Assembly: GCA_029260735.1 (NCBI GenBank)
Contig: JAJDCR010000024.1
Span: forward strand, 124,001 to 188,000
Source: Planctomycetota bacterium
GTDB lineage: Bacteria > Planctomycetota > Uabimicrobiia > Uabimicrobiales > Uabimicrobiaceae
Length of the DNA: 64,000 nt
Direction of reading: 5' to 3'
The translations under genes were made by a program, and so were the position numbers. Within the stretch, counting starts at the first letter, position 1, and every line of letters begins with the position of its first letter. The notes beneath the pieces were generated by a model. That model saw nothing but the letters and a program-made list of their open reading frames with translations. It was not told the DNA's origin and did no database searches. Below, piece by piece: positions 53,109-61,715 of this stretch.

Positions 53109-53726
53109 ATGGATTGCAAAAATTTTTGGAAAAATGTAAGACTAGCTTCTTATATTAGAAAAAATAAGGCTAGGAGCGCTTATATTTCTTACTTTTCAGA
53201 AAAGAGAAAATTTTCAGAAAAGAGAAAAATAGTCCCTTTTTGTTTGGGAGGGATTTTTATCGCTGTTTTATGTTGGCAAGGATGCGCTTCGCCTCAACAC
53301 TCTCCTCCAGCTAGGATAAAAAAGAGTGAGCTTACTGAGTACGAAAAAAATGTAGCAAAAGCGATTAATGAAGAGCGAAAAAAACTTCATTTCCCCTCTT
53401 TGAACTGGGATAAGCACCTATCTCTTCTGGCTCGCGGCTACAGCCAAGATATGGGAGAAAAAAGTTTTTTTGCCCACCAAGACTTGGCCGGGCGAAAAAT
53501 CGGAGACCGTCTCCTTTCTGCGGGAGTGTCCTTTCGCTTAGCTGGAGAAAACTTAGCTTTTATTCAGAAGGGAAGCTGGCAGTTAGAGAAAATTATGCAC
53601 GCTTGGATGGCCAGCCTAAGTCATCGTAGAACTTTACTTTCTTCTGAGTACAAGAGTTTTGGGGTGGGTCTTTTTCAGAATGAGAAAGGAGAGTACTATG
53701 TCACTTGCATCTTCATTCTTTATTGA
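53109..53726 (+). CDS. CAP-domain (SCP/PR1-like) lipoprotein
   Basis: The 205-residue protein has a hydrophobic segment (about 44-57) ending in a lipobox-like WQGC (Cys59), then a CAP domain with EYEKNVAKAINEERKKLH, GYSQDMGEKSFFAHQDL, GENLAF and HRRTLLSSEYKSFGVGLF. The histidine and glutamate residues of the CAP cavity are present. CAP proteins in bacteria are secreted or surface proteins of mostly unknown role. Before the membrane segment an exact 18-bp tandem duplication (53193-53228) gives FSEKRK twice. The long basic N-terminus is unusual, and an ATG-less internal start is possible. Confidence 0.82.
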   Translation: MDCKNFWKNVRLASYIRKNKARSAYISYFSEKRKFSEKRKIVPFCLGGIFIAVLCWQGCASPQHSPPARIKKSELTEYEKNVAKAINEERKKLHFPSLNWDKHLSLLARGYSQDMGEKSFFAHQDLAGRKIGDRLLSAGVSFRLAGENLAFIQKGSWQLEKIMHAWMASLSHRRTLLSSEYKSFGVGLFQNEKGEYYVTCIFILY

Positions 53727-54009
53727 ATCTAAGAACTCTCACAACAGCTTCCATTGAAAGAGCTTCCTTTAAATAACACTCTGTGACTGATATTGCTTGT
53801 TCTCTGTGAATTATTTTCTGTTGACATAAAGAACCTGCTATGTTAAAACAATAATTTCTTGTAAGCAAAGTTTTTGCTTGAATAAAAAGGGTTTTAGTAG
53901 CATTTAGAGACCTGGTCACTAGTAGGTGTTAGTAACTTGGGAAAAGTTTGTTTTTTTTAGTCTCTAAAATATACCTAGTCCCTAGAAGTTCTCTCAGTGG
54001 AGTCATTCC
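53727..54009. other. Intergenic region
   Basis: The 283-bp space carries a 68-codon minus-strand frame (53713-53919, GTG start) overlapping the end of the CAP gene. Its composition is not clearly protein-like and there is no ribosome binding site, so I do not call it. The promoter of the 54-kb operon should lie here. Confidence 0.4.
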
Positions 54010-54180
54010 GTGACGAATAAAATTCCTGATGAATTTGCTATTCGTTCTCCTGAAGAGGAGTATGAGTTGTATGTTCAAAAACAAATAGAAAATGCTCGGC
54101 GTTTTAAAGAAGAAGATAAGGTAGAGCTTTATCAAGAAGCTTTGCAATTAGGATTGAAACTGCTGAAAGACTTGAGGTAA
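54010..54180 (+). CDS. Small acidic helical protein upstream of the SMC-like ATPase
   Basis: A GTG at 54010 with GGAG seven bases upstream opens a 56-codon frame reading NKIPDEFAIRSPEEEYELYV, then QIENARRFKEEDKVELYQEA and a leucine-rich end. It is highly charged and probably all helical. It ends 12 bp before the ATG of the large ATPase, so co-translation is likely and it may be a small partner of it. Codon use is like that of its neighbours. I do not recognise a family. Confidence 0.7.
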   Translation: MTNKIPDEFAIRSPEEEYELYVQKQIENARRFKEEDKVELYQEALQLGLKLLKDLR

Positions 54181-54192
54181 GTGGGTTAAAGA

Positions 54193-57072
54193 ATGTTAAT
54201 AAAAACACTGAAAGCGGAAAACTTTAAAAAGTACCAGCTTTTGAATATAAGTGATCTTCCCGAAAAATCTATTATTGGTATTTTTGGAGCCAATGAGTCC
54301 GGTAAGTCCAGCATTAGTGATGCTGTTGCCTTTTCCCTGTTTGGCCAAACGGCCAAATTCTCTCCTGATACAATTTCTCAGTTGATTAACTGGGATTCAG
54401 AGGAGTGTGAGGTCGAACTCAACTTTAAAACAGCAGAGCAAGAAGAGTATAGGGTTGTACGACATTTTAATCGTGCAGGAGCAAGCAAAGCGGCTCTATA
54501 TTCTTTGCAAAGACCCAGCCAAGCAATAGAAACAGGTGTAGAAGCGGTTAACCAAAAAATCGAAAAGCTAACAGGATTTAATTTTAGAAATTTTCGTTAT
54601 ACTTTTTATCTGGCCCAGAAAGAAATTGACATTATCACTGAAGATTTAAAATCTAATCGCCAAGATATGCTTCAGAAAATGTTAGGATTTGATCGTTTGC
54701 ATCAAGCTCTTGATGTTATTGGAGAGGAAGAAAAAAAACTCCTCGACAAACAAGAGAAATGTGAAAATGAACTTCTTGTCACAAAAAGCCGACTCCAAGA
54801 CTACAAAGTAGACAAGACTGCTGTGCGCAATCTCCAACGACAGATTGAAGATAACAAGCTAAGCGAAGATCGACTCCAGAAAGTGATTAGCGAAGAAGAA
54901 AAAAAATGGGATAAAGCAAAAGACATTCTAGGAACGCAAGAAAAGCTTGAGAACGACTTTAAGTCCCTCGAGAAATCACTTTTCTTCAACTATCACAAAG
55001 AAATCTTTAATCGATCGACACAAAGTTTAGTCAATCTTTACCGCCGTTTACAGCAAGAACAAAAAGTCTTAGGAAAAAAACTCCAAAGTGTTCTCACCCA
55101 AAAAGAATCTGTTCGAAAGGAAGAAGTTCGTTCCAAAAACCTTGCGGAACAGCTGCAAGAACTATCGGTTATGATTCAAACACATCGTAACCATATTCAA
55201 AGACGTTTAATTTTGCCCACAGAAGAAGCAAAGAAAAAGACTCCTCCTGGCGATAACTTACCCATGGCCCTTCAGCAAGAAGAAAAGAAAATAAATGGAG
55301 TTGGCCATACAGGAACAGGGTTAATTTCGATTAGCTTAGCTTTCGTCATTTTAGCCATATATGCTTTTTTTAGCGCTATTCTTTCCTCTATGGGCAAAAG
55401 TGTTTCTTTGTTTTTTTGGGCTCCTAGCGGATCTTGGTTGTGGGGAATAGCTATTTGCTCTGTTTTAATAGCTGTTGCAAGTACTCTAGCTTTAGCAAAT
55501 CTACAAAGAACTCTAAAGCAAGCTCGCCGAGCCAAAAATGATATCCTCGACAAAATGAAAGAGCTAACAGAGCAGGCTGAAGTTTGCGAAAAAGTTAATG
55601 TCATGGATCTAGGAAATCTCTCTGAGCCTATTTCTTTAATTGAAGATCAGCAAATTAAGCAGAAATATCAGTCCATCGCAGATTCCTACGTAAAAATTTT
55701 TAATGAATATAAAAATATTCTGGAACTAGAAACTGAACTGAAGCAAAAGTCAAAAGATACCCTCAGTGGCGAAAAAGAAGTTGAGGAGAGAGCTAAACAA
55801 GTTCAAAAGATTTGTCAATTGATTGATAGCATGATCAAAGATGATAGTTTGAACTTACCTGCAACCACGGAAAAAGAGAGTAAGCCCCTTGATTTGGATG
55901 AGACAGAAAAGCAAGTGTATCGTTTACTCGAAATGATCCAAGAGCATAAAACTGCTGCGAAAGAATTTGAGTTTGGAGAAGAGAATATTACTCTGGATAT
56001 GGATGCGGCATGGAAAGAGTATGAGCAGCAGAGAACCAAGTTTCGAGAACTTTCTGGGTTGACCTCTATTGGGGGAGGAACAGGGATGCTTAAACGGATT
56101 CAAATGGCTTTTCGCCAAGAGAGTACAGACAAGTTTATGGTAACCCTCAACCAAGAAAAAGAAAATTTCATTTCTGGTTTGCCTAAAAAAGAAGAGCAAC
56201 AGATAAGCATTAAGTCTTTGCAAAAATCACTAGATAAGGTTTCCAAAGAAAAGGAAGAGCTTGGTCGAGAAAAAAAAGGATTAAAAGATAAACATAAGAC
56301 AGATTCTGGAGAGTTCGAAAAGAAACAAGAATTTTTAACGAAAGCCACTGCGCTTAAAACCCAAATCCAAAATATCAAGCGTTCTTTCGAAGTTTATGAA
56401 ACCTCTGCTGAATTTATAAGAGGAACTATTAAAAGCTCCAATGAAAGATTTGCTCCTAGCTTAGCTCGAGTTATGAGTAGAGTTCTTCCTCAGATCACCG
56501 ATGGACGTTACCAACACGTTAAAGTGGAAAAGAATTTAGAAATTAAAGCTTTCTCGGCTGAGAAAAATGATTTTGTTGACATTTCAGAGCTTTCTGGTGG
56601 TACTGTTGACCAACTCTTCTTATCTTTACGTTTAGCTTTTGCTCAAGCAATGATGGCTGCTGCAGTGGGGCGATCTTCTTCTCAGTTTCTTTTCTTTGAT
56701 GAGCCCATCATGTCCTTCGACGAGAAAAGATCAGACTCATTCTTTAACCTTCTGACCGATTATAACAATCATTTTGTTCAGATCTTTTTAATCTCTCCTC
56801 GGAGTTACACGAACGTAAACTTTGATTTGATTATAGAGACAAGCTTAGAAAATAAAACCTTGGAGATTGTTTGTGAGCCGGTTTCCGAGAGCCTAAGTGA
56901 AACAAAGAAGTTTTCGCGCCGTAACTTGGCTCGCTCTAAAACAGCTAGTAAGATTAACAAAGAAAAGCGAGCTAAAAAAGAAGACGACCTTGATTCTCAG
57001 GGTGATAAAGGGGAGCAAGAGCCACCAGAGGAAGAACCTGAAGATGACATCACTATTGAGTATGATGAATAG
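54193..57072 (+). CDS. SMC/Rad50-like ATPase with two transmembrane helices, YhaN-like
   Basis: The 959-residue protein has Walker A GANESGKSS at 32-40, long coiled coils (about 170-340 and 450-760), an ABC signature SELSGGTVDQLFLSL near 800 and a Walker B FLFFDEPIMSF near 832, so both halves of the ATPase are complete. Between the coiled coils, at about 375-436, are two hydrophobic helices (ISLAFVILAIYAFFSAIL and GIAICSVLIAVASTLAL). YhaN-type ATPases share this membrane insertion, which would tether the hinge to the membrane. The usual nuclease partner (YhaO or SbcD) is absent. A low-complexity acidic tail ends the protein. The small gene at 54010 precedes it in the operon. Confidence 0.83.
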   Translation: MLIKTLKAENFKKYQLLNISDLPEKSIIGIFGANESGKSSISDAVAFSLFGQTAKFSPDTISQLINWDSEECEVELNFKTAEQEEYRVVRHFNRAGASKAALYSLQRPSQAIETGVEAVNQKIEKLTGFNFRNFRYTFYLAQKEIDIITEDLKSNRQDMLQKMLGFDRLHQALDVIGEEEKKLLDKQEKCENELLVTKSRLQDYKVDKTAVRNLQRQIEDNKLSEDRLQKVISEEEKKWDKAKDILGTQEKLENDFKSLEKSLFFNYHKEIFNRSTQSLVNLYRRLQQEQKVLGKKLQSVLTQKESVRKEEVRSKNLAEQLQELSVMIQTHRNHIQRRLILPTEEAKKKTPPGDNLPMALQQEEKKINGVGHTGTGLISISLAFVILAIYAFFSAILSSMGKSVSLFFWAPSGSWLWGIAICSVLIAVASTLALANLQRTLKQARRAKNDILDKMKELTEQAEVCEKVNVMDLGNLSEPISLIEDQQIKQKYQSIADSYVKIFNEYKNILELETELKQKSKDTLSGEKEVEERAKQVQKICQLIDSMIKDDSLNLPATTEKESKPLDLDETEKQVYRLLEMIQEHKTAAKEFEFGEENITLDMDAAWKEYEQQRTKFRELSGLTSIGGGTGMLKRIQMAFRQESTDKFMVTLNQEKENFISGLPKKEEQQISIKSLQKSLDKVSKEKEELGREKKGLKDKHKTDSGEFEKKQEFLTKATALKTQIQNIKRSFEVYETSAEFIRGTIKSSNERFAPSLARVMSRVLPQITDGRYQHVKVEKNLEIKAFSAEKNDFVDISELSGGTVDQLFLSLRLAFAQAMMAAAVGRSSSQFLFFDEPIMSFDEKRSDSFFNLLTDYNNHFVQIFLISPRSYTNVNFDLIIETSLENKTLEIVCEPVSESLSETKKFSRRNLARSKTASKINKEKRAKKEDDLDSQGDKGEQEPPEEEPEDDITIEYDE

Positions 57073-57102
57073 GATGACATCACTATTGAGTATGATGAAT
57101 AG
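57043..57102 (+). repeat. Exact 30-bp tandem duplication spanning the ATPase stop codon
   Basis: GATGACATCACTATTGAGTA plus TGATGAATAG occurs twice in direct succession. The first copy encodes the last nine residues and the TAG stop, the second lies downstream and is in frame, and a part copy TATGATGAATA follows. It is a recent slippage event; the duplicated codons are after the stop and not normally translated. Confidence 0.85.
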
Positions 57103-57431
57103 TATGATGAATAAAGAAAAACTTTTAGCTTCTGGGTTTTTTTTAATTTAATTATTTTAGATACTTCGAACCTTAGGAGGGACTTTCAGTGGGTGGCTCT
57201 TAATGAGTAAAAGTTAGACTCAATAAATTTCATTGAGTCAATTTTGCTAACATTGACAAGAAATCATGGGAGCATCATCAATTAAATTTTGTTTAGTATC
57301 TAAGTCTATATAAAATATAGCAAGGCACTTTGAGTAAGCCTTTTGTTATGGAAGTTTTTTTCTGTAATTGAAAAGTAACGCTGCTAGATTTTATAAAGGC
57401 TAGATGAATAATAATTAATTTATGACACACC
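57103..57431. other. Intergenic region with a small hairpin
   Basis: The gap holds an 8-bp perfect inverted repeat GACTCAAT...ATTGAGTC (57217-57239) followed by AATTTTG, a possible weak terminator for the ATPase operon. I see nothing else in it. Confidence 0.45.
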
Positions 57432-57797
57432 CTAACTAGAAATTTTGATGTCTCGAAGAAACTTCTCTATCACGACTTGATCTCCGTGTGAGATTTCCAC
57501 AAAACGGATACCTACTTCGCAGCAACCATTATCATGCTCATCAACATGAGCAACTTCTCCCTTTACGTTAATAACCGCCTCTTCTAAAGCAATATAAAGT
57601 TTTATTTCTGATGAAGGAACCTTCGATAATGGAACTTCTAGCTTTATCCCTCCCAATGAAATGTCTAGAGTGCGTCCAATTTCCTCTACCTCAACATTGT
57701 TTTCGCTATCAAAGTATTGGTAGGAAACAAAATTTAAAGAATCTATTCTGGAGAGAGTTCTTCTCTCACTGTTGTCAGGTACACCATTGTTATCCAT
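57432..57797 (-). CDS. PilZ-domain protein
   Basis: The 121-residue protein has the PilZ pattern: ERRTLSRID at the N-terminus (the R-x-x-x-R part that grips cyclic di-GMP), DISLGGIKLEV in the core and GCCEVGIRFVEIS near the end. It would bind cyclic di-GMP and pass the signal to a partner, often a motility, secretion or polysaccharide system. The binding arginines appear to be present. No diguanylate cyclase gene is near. Confidence 0.85.
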   Translation of the reverse strand: MDNNGVPDNSERRTLSRIDSLNFVSYQYFDSENNVEVEEIGRTLDISLGGIKLEVPLSKVPSSEIKLYIALEEAVINVKGEVAHVDEHDNGCCEVGIRFVEISHGDQVVIEKFLRDIKISS

Positions 57798-57842
57798 GAT
57801 TTCTCCTGATGAAAAAATTTCAAATGCTTTTATTTTGTGTTT

Positions 57843-58697
57843 TTATTTTTTCCACACGAACTCAAAGATGCGCTTTGCATACTTCAAATCTCGAAGAGCT
57901 GCTTGATTACAATTTGATATTAGAAGCACTTTACTTCGATTATAATATGAAACTGCCAGTCGTGATAGATTATTTTTGTTTATTTTTTTTTCTTTAAGTA
58001 AGTGGCCTTGGTCTTCCCTGATAGCTTGGCTAAGCTTATTCACTAAAAGAGGCCATTTGTGTTTTTTTATAAGAGTCAAGATCTCTCTATTGTAACCGGA
58101 GGGAGTGAGGAAAGCAACGTTTTCTCTTGTTACTTTAGGGAAAAGATGTTCGGTTAAAAAAACTTCAAAACTGTTGCTAAGTAATATCCAATAAGAGTTT
58201 TTTTTGGGGGAAAGTAAAGGCGCTTCTAGGAGTTCTTTTTTTCGAAAAAAAATATTTTTACTTAAAGGATCTCGAATAGATAAATCAACAGCACAAGTTA
58301 CTTGAGTTATTTCTGTGGGATAATTTATTCTTTTAGCACGAGATGCTAAGTTCTGGGGAAATTGAGTTTCGAAGTTGTCTTTTTGGACTTTTTCTAGTTT
58401 TATTGCACTTAGATGACATTCAAGGAGCCAATCAGCTTTTTGTGAACCAGGAGCTTTTCGCAACTCTGGATAAATTGTTTGAACAGTGTTATCGGCAATA
58501 TTTTGCCAAGCAGCCAACCACTCTGAAGGCAATGAAGAAGATGATTTTACTTTACATCGAAAAGTGCGAACATAGAGAGGATAGACGGGGCTTTTTTTTT
58601 CAACCGCAACAACTAACCGAGGAATGTCTTTAGGAGATTGTTGGCATGCGGTAACTAAGAAAAAGACAAGAAAGTAAAGGCAATGTTTTTTGAGCAT
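57843..58697 (-). CDS. Hypothetical lipoprotein
   Basis: The ATG at 58697 gives 284 residues with a lipoprotein signal ending in FFLVTAC (Cys18). The body starts RLVVAVEKKSPVYPLYVRTF and includes KADWLLECHLSAIKLEKVQK, which recalls the LptE/GNA1162-like outline of lipoproteins that solubilise envelope partners, but I cannot assign a family. A TTG 16 codons upstream also opens the frame and would spoil the signal peptide. It diverges from ilvE. Confidence 0.65.
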   Translation of the reverse strand: MLKKHCLYFLVFFLVTACQQSPKDIPRLVVAVEKKSPVYPLYVRTFRCKVKSSSSLPSEWLAAWQNIADNTVQTIYPELRKAPGSQKADWLLECHLSAIKLEKVQKDNFETQFPQNLASRAKRINYPTEITQVTCAVDLSIRDPLSKNIFFRKKELLEAPLLSPKKNSYWILLSNSFEVFLTEHLFPKVTRENVAFLTPSGYNREILTLIKKHKWPLLVNKLSQAIREDQGHLLKEKKINKNNLSRLAVSYYNRSKVLLISNCNQAALRDLKYAKRIFEFVWKK

Positions 58698-58813
58698 TTT
58701 TTTCGAACACCTACAGGATAAAAAACGACGGTGTGCTTGTTTCAATGAACCTCATTGTATTCTAAGAGGAAACAGATACAAAAAGAATTATTTCTTTGCT
58801 CAAAAATTTTTTT

Positions 58814-58846
58814 GTCAGAGTGTTGCAACCAATGTCATACTCTGAC
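58814..58846. promoter_or_regulatory. Inverted repeat in the ilvE upstream region
   Basis: GTCAGAGT...ACTCTGAC, an 8-bp perfect repeat with a 17-base spacer, lies 32 bp before the ilvE ATG in the space between divergent genes. It may be an operator or an mRNA hairpin in the ilvE leader. There is no T run, so a terminator is unlikely. Confidence 0.35.
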
Positions 58847-58878
58847 TAAAGTTCTTTTTATTATGAAAGTAGGCAGTT

Positions 58879-59925
58879 ATGGTTGAACCTCATGAAATAA
58901 ACTGGCAAGAATTAAGCTTTGCCTATACTCCTACCAAGTATATGTTTATTGCTCGTTGTGGAGCAGATCAAAAATGGCAAGAGGGAGAAGTTGTCCCTTA
59001 TCAAGATATCCCCATGTCCCCGGCCGCTTGTGTTTTAAACTATGGGCAGGGACTTTTTGAGGGTTTAAAAGCATTCAGTGGTAAAGATGACAAAATTTAT
59101 CTCTTTCGGCCTGAAGAAAATGCGATGAGAATCTCGGAAGGGTGTGAACGTTTGTGTGTTCCTCCTCTTCCTGTAGAGATTTTTTTAAACGGAATTTCTG
59201 AAATTGCTCGGGCCAACAGGGAGTATGTCCCCCCTTTTCGAGAAGAGAGCTTTTCTCAAGGGTCGCTCTATATCCGTCCGGTTATCTGGGGAACAGGCCC
59301 TATTTTAGGAGTAGCTCCAGCTCCTTCCTATACTTTTGTTATTTTTGCTTGCCCAGTAGGAGCCTACTTCAAAAAAGGTTTTCAAGCGATTAAACTGAAA
59401 GTGACCACGGAGTACTTTAGAGCAACAAAGGGAGGAACAGGATACATCAAAGCTATTGGGAACTACGCAACCGGAATGCTACCCGCACAAATAGCAAAGA
59501 AAGAAGGTTTCCAAGAGATACTCTATTTAGACACCAAAGAGTGTAAATACATAGAGGAAGTCGGTGCAGCCAACTTTTTTTGTTACCTAAATGGCACCTT
59601 GGTTACTCCCGAACTTGACGGTCGCATTCTCCCAGGAATCACCCGCTCTTCTATTCTTGAACTAGCTCAAAAACGCTTGGGCCTCAAAGTAGAAGAGAGA
59701 AAAGTATCATTGGAAGAAGTTTTCCAATCAGAAGAAGCTTTTAGTACTGGAACAGCGGCAGTGGTTAGTCCCGTAGGATCTATTTTCTATAAAGGAAAAG
59801 AGCATTTAATCAACGGAGGAGAACCCGGGCCTTTAACGAAAAAACTATTTGAGATTTTAGTTAATATTCAACACGGGTTTGACCCAGACCATTACGGATG
59901 GAGTCAAGAGGTTTGCCAACGATAG
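58879..59925 (+). CDS. ilvE: Branched-chain amino acid aminotransferase (class IV)
   Basis: The 348-residue protein is full length for the BCAT subgroup of class IV aminotransferases. It contains NYGQGLFEGLKAF, YIRPVIWGTGPILGVAPA, the PLP lysine in GYIKAIGNYATGMLP, and LDGRILPGITRSSILELA. It interconverts leucine, isoleucine and valine with their keto acids. It is not in an ilv operon; the gene after it is 10 bp downstream and encodes an exported protein of unknown role. Confidence 0.95.
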   Translation: MVEPHEINWQELSFAYTPTKYMFIARCGADQKWQEGEVVPYQDIPMSPAACVLNYGQGLFEGLKAFSGKDDKIYLFRPEENAMRISEGCERLCVPPLPVEIFLNGISEIARANREYVPPFREESFSQGSLYIRPVIWGTGPILGVAPAPSYTFVIFACPVGAYFKKGFQAIKLKVTTEYFRATKGGTGYIKAIGNYATGMLPAQIAKKEGFQEILYLDTKECKYIEEVGAANFFCYLNGTLVTPELDGRILPGITRSSILELAQKRLGLKVEERKVSLEEVFQSEEAFSTGTAAVVSPVGSIFYKGKEHLINGGEPGPLTKKLFEILVNIQHGFDPDHYGWSQEVCQR

Positions 59926-59935
59926 GACTTTTCCC

Positions 59936-60712
59936 ATGTACAAAAAAACTCTTTGCTTTATTATCTTAACCTTTTCTTGTGTTTTACTTTATGCTAATAC
60001 CGGTAGTTACTATGAGGAAGAGATCGGGGTTCACATAACCTGGGCTCTTCGCCCTAATATGTTTCCTCAAAGTTGGCGTACTTCTAAAATTGATGCTCAG
60101 GCAAAACCCCTTGCAAAAGAAGAGATAGCCCGCTCTTTAGCCGTAGTAAAGAAAGCCTTAGCAAAGTACCCAAAAAGTATTCTTTACAGGAACCTTTACG
60201 AGGTTTACATTGTTAGCGAGTTGACTTACTACGGTATTTCTGCGGGGGGAACAAATTCCCGAGATAAAGTTTATATTGTCAATGCTGGCAAAAACCAAGG
60301 CTACTCTGATGAACAAATAGAGAAACTATTTCACGCGGAATTCTCTAGTATTTTGATGAGAAACTACCATCGAAGGTTTCCTTATCGAAGTTGGAAAGAA
60401 AATAACCCTCCGACGTTTCTTTACGGAGGCTCAGGAGTAGAGGCGATTCGAGAGAAGAAGTCGTCTCAAGTGCAAGAAGAGCTTTACCTAAGCAAAGGTT
60501 TCCTGAGCGAATACGCCACTTCTACTTTAGAAAATGATTTTAATGCCATTGCTCAGCATTTGTTTATGGGAGAAAAAAAGTTTTGGAATCATGTGGAAAA
60601 ACATCCTAAACTTCTTTCTAAGATAAAGCTAGGAGTGTCGTTCTATCAAAGCATCCACTCTGACTTTACCGAGGAGTTCTTTCGAGGATTAGTTCCTTTA
60701 GATCGAAAATAG
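59936..60712 (+). CDS. Exported protein related to zinc-binding metallopeptidases, degenerate motif
   Basis: The ATG at 59936 gives 258 residues with a signal peptide (about 1-20). The stretch QIEKLFHAEFSSILMRNYHR lines up with the H-x-E-F-x-H-I-L motif of a family of putative secreted zinc metallopeptidases found in Bacteroidota and others. Here only HAEFSS remains: the second histidine is replaced by serine, so catalytic activity is doubtful. DNDFNAIAQHLFMG-like sequence later matches the expected downstream element (NDFNAIAQHLF). It follows ilvE by 10 bp, so it may share its transcript. The family call is tentative. Confidence 0.5.
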   Translation: MYKKTLCFIILTFSCVLLYANTGSYYEEEIGVHITWALRPNMFPQSWRTSKIDAQAKPLAKEEIARSLAVVKKALAKYPKSILYRNLYEVYIVSELTYYGISAGGTNSRDKVYIVNAGKNQGYSDEQIEKLFHAEFSSILMRNYHRRFPYRSWKENNPPTFLYGGSGVEAIREKKSSQVQEELYLSKGFLSEYATSTLENDFNAIAQHLFMGEKKFWNHVEKHPKLLSKIKLGVSFYQSIHSDFTEEFFRGLVPLDRK

Positions 60713-60730
60713 CTCTTAGCAGATGCATTT

Positions 60731-60772
60731 TGACACCGCAGAGATCACTGGTTCAAGTCCAGTATTGTCTAC
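60731..60772 (+). pseudogene. tRNA 3'-end fragment, perhaps tRNA-Gln
   Basis: The sequence has a perfect T arm (ACTGG-TTCAAGT-CCAGT) followed by seven acceptor bases ATTGTCT and A. Just upstream, TTTTGAC recalls a glutamine (TTG) anticodon loop. No matching 5' acceptor strand AGACAAT is present and the D arm and anticodon stem do not pair, so this is not a functional gene. It could be the scar of an integration event in a tRNA gene or the relic of a decayed tRNA. Confidence 0.6.
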
Positions 60773-60773
60773 T

Positions 60774-60811
60774 AAAAAAGGCGATAAGTTTTTCAACTTA
60801 TCGCCTTTTTT
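60774..60811 (+). terminator. Rho-independent terminator
   Basis: A 17-bp perfect stem AAAAAAGGCGATAAGTT / AACTTATCGCCTTTTTT with a four-base loop and flanking A and T runs lies directly after the tRNA fragment. Its symmetry would stop transcripts from either side. It probably ended the former tRNA transcript and now that of the ilvE unit. Confidence 0.9.
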
Positions 60812-60869
60812 GTTTGCTAGGAAATTGTGAATTCTGAAACAAATAATTTCTCTAGATGCTAGAAGGGAC

Positions 60870-61551
60870 AGGGTTCACTCCGCATAGCATCTTTCCACTT
60901 CACGAAGATCGGGACGATTTGTTCTCCTAATTCTCGTTGCATTTAGTGTCTAAGTTTTTATTTAGTGAAAGTTTTGAGGCCCGATCTAGTTGCGTTACAA
61001 GAGACTACGCTCCGCTCAATATTTGCTTCGCAACGATTTTTTGACTACTCGCATATTTTCAATATTTGCTTTGCAGCGATCTTTTGGCTACCCACTTTAA
61101 AAACCTTTTCTCTTTGTAGACAACCTACATTCGGCAGCGAAAAAAGTGTATTTTTCAGGTTTAATATATTTAATATAGGCAAAGTTAAGCGTTTTTTTAG
61201 GAGTCCAGAATTCAGTAGAAAAACAGGAAAAAAGACGTCCGAGGTTTTCGAATTTCCCTACTGAATTATGACTACTAGATTGTAACTTAACTCACAACCT
61301 GATTTGAAAAAAGAAAAACTACTCTCATTTTACTGACAAAAGTGAGAACAAATACCAGAGACTAATCATGAACAAGCTAAAAATATGTCGCGAAGCGAGC
61401 ATTGAACGGAGCATAGTATCTTGTAACGCAATTAGATCGGGCCTCAAAGCTTTCACTAAATAAAAACTTAGACACTAAATGCAACGAGAATTAGGAAAAC
61501 AAATCGTCCCGATCTTCGTGAAGTGGAAAGATGCTATGCGGAGTGAACCCT
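60870..61551. mobile_element. 682-bp fold-back element with about 173-bp inverted ends
   Basis: The left arm (about 60870-61042) starts AGGGTTCACTCCGCATAGCA and the right arm (about 61379-61551) is its reverse complement with about a dozen changes, e.g. both carry CCACTTCACGAAGATCGGGA. The middle contains a partial further copy of the arm's inner end (CAATATTTGCTTTGCAGCGA). A 99-codon frame at 60965-61264 crosses the left arm and is probably not a gene. No transposase is present, so it would be non-autonomous. Confidence 0.8.
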
Positions 61552-61715
61552 ACTCATAACTCAACTTTACATGAGTTTCAAATCTGATAAGAAGAATAAA
61601 GAAGACATAAGATTGGTGATTCTGCTACCACTTCTTTTAGGCCTCTCAAAAACTTCATTTAATGCTATAAACGTGACAAATGGACTACTCGGTTAGTATC
61701 GCTGCTCTATTTTGG

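Noticed and set aside
53713..53919. 68-codon minus-strand frame behind the CAP gene
   Set aside because: It overlaps the CAP gene end, lacks a ribosome binding site, and shows no recognisable motif.
60715..60772. Intact tRNA gene
   Set aside because: Only the T arm and 3' acceptor strand are good; the 5' acceptor strand is missing and the other arms do not pair.
60965..61264. 99-codon frame inside the fold-back element
   Set aside because: Much of it is the translated terminal arm; the reverse complement of the same arm does not preserve it, and there is no ribosome binding site.
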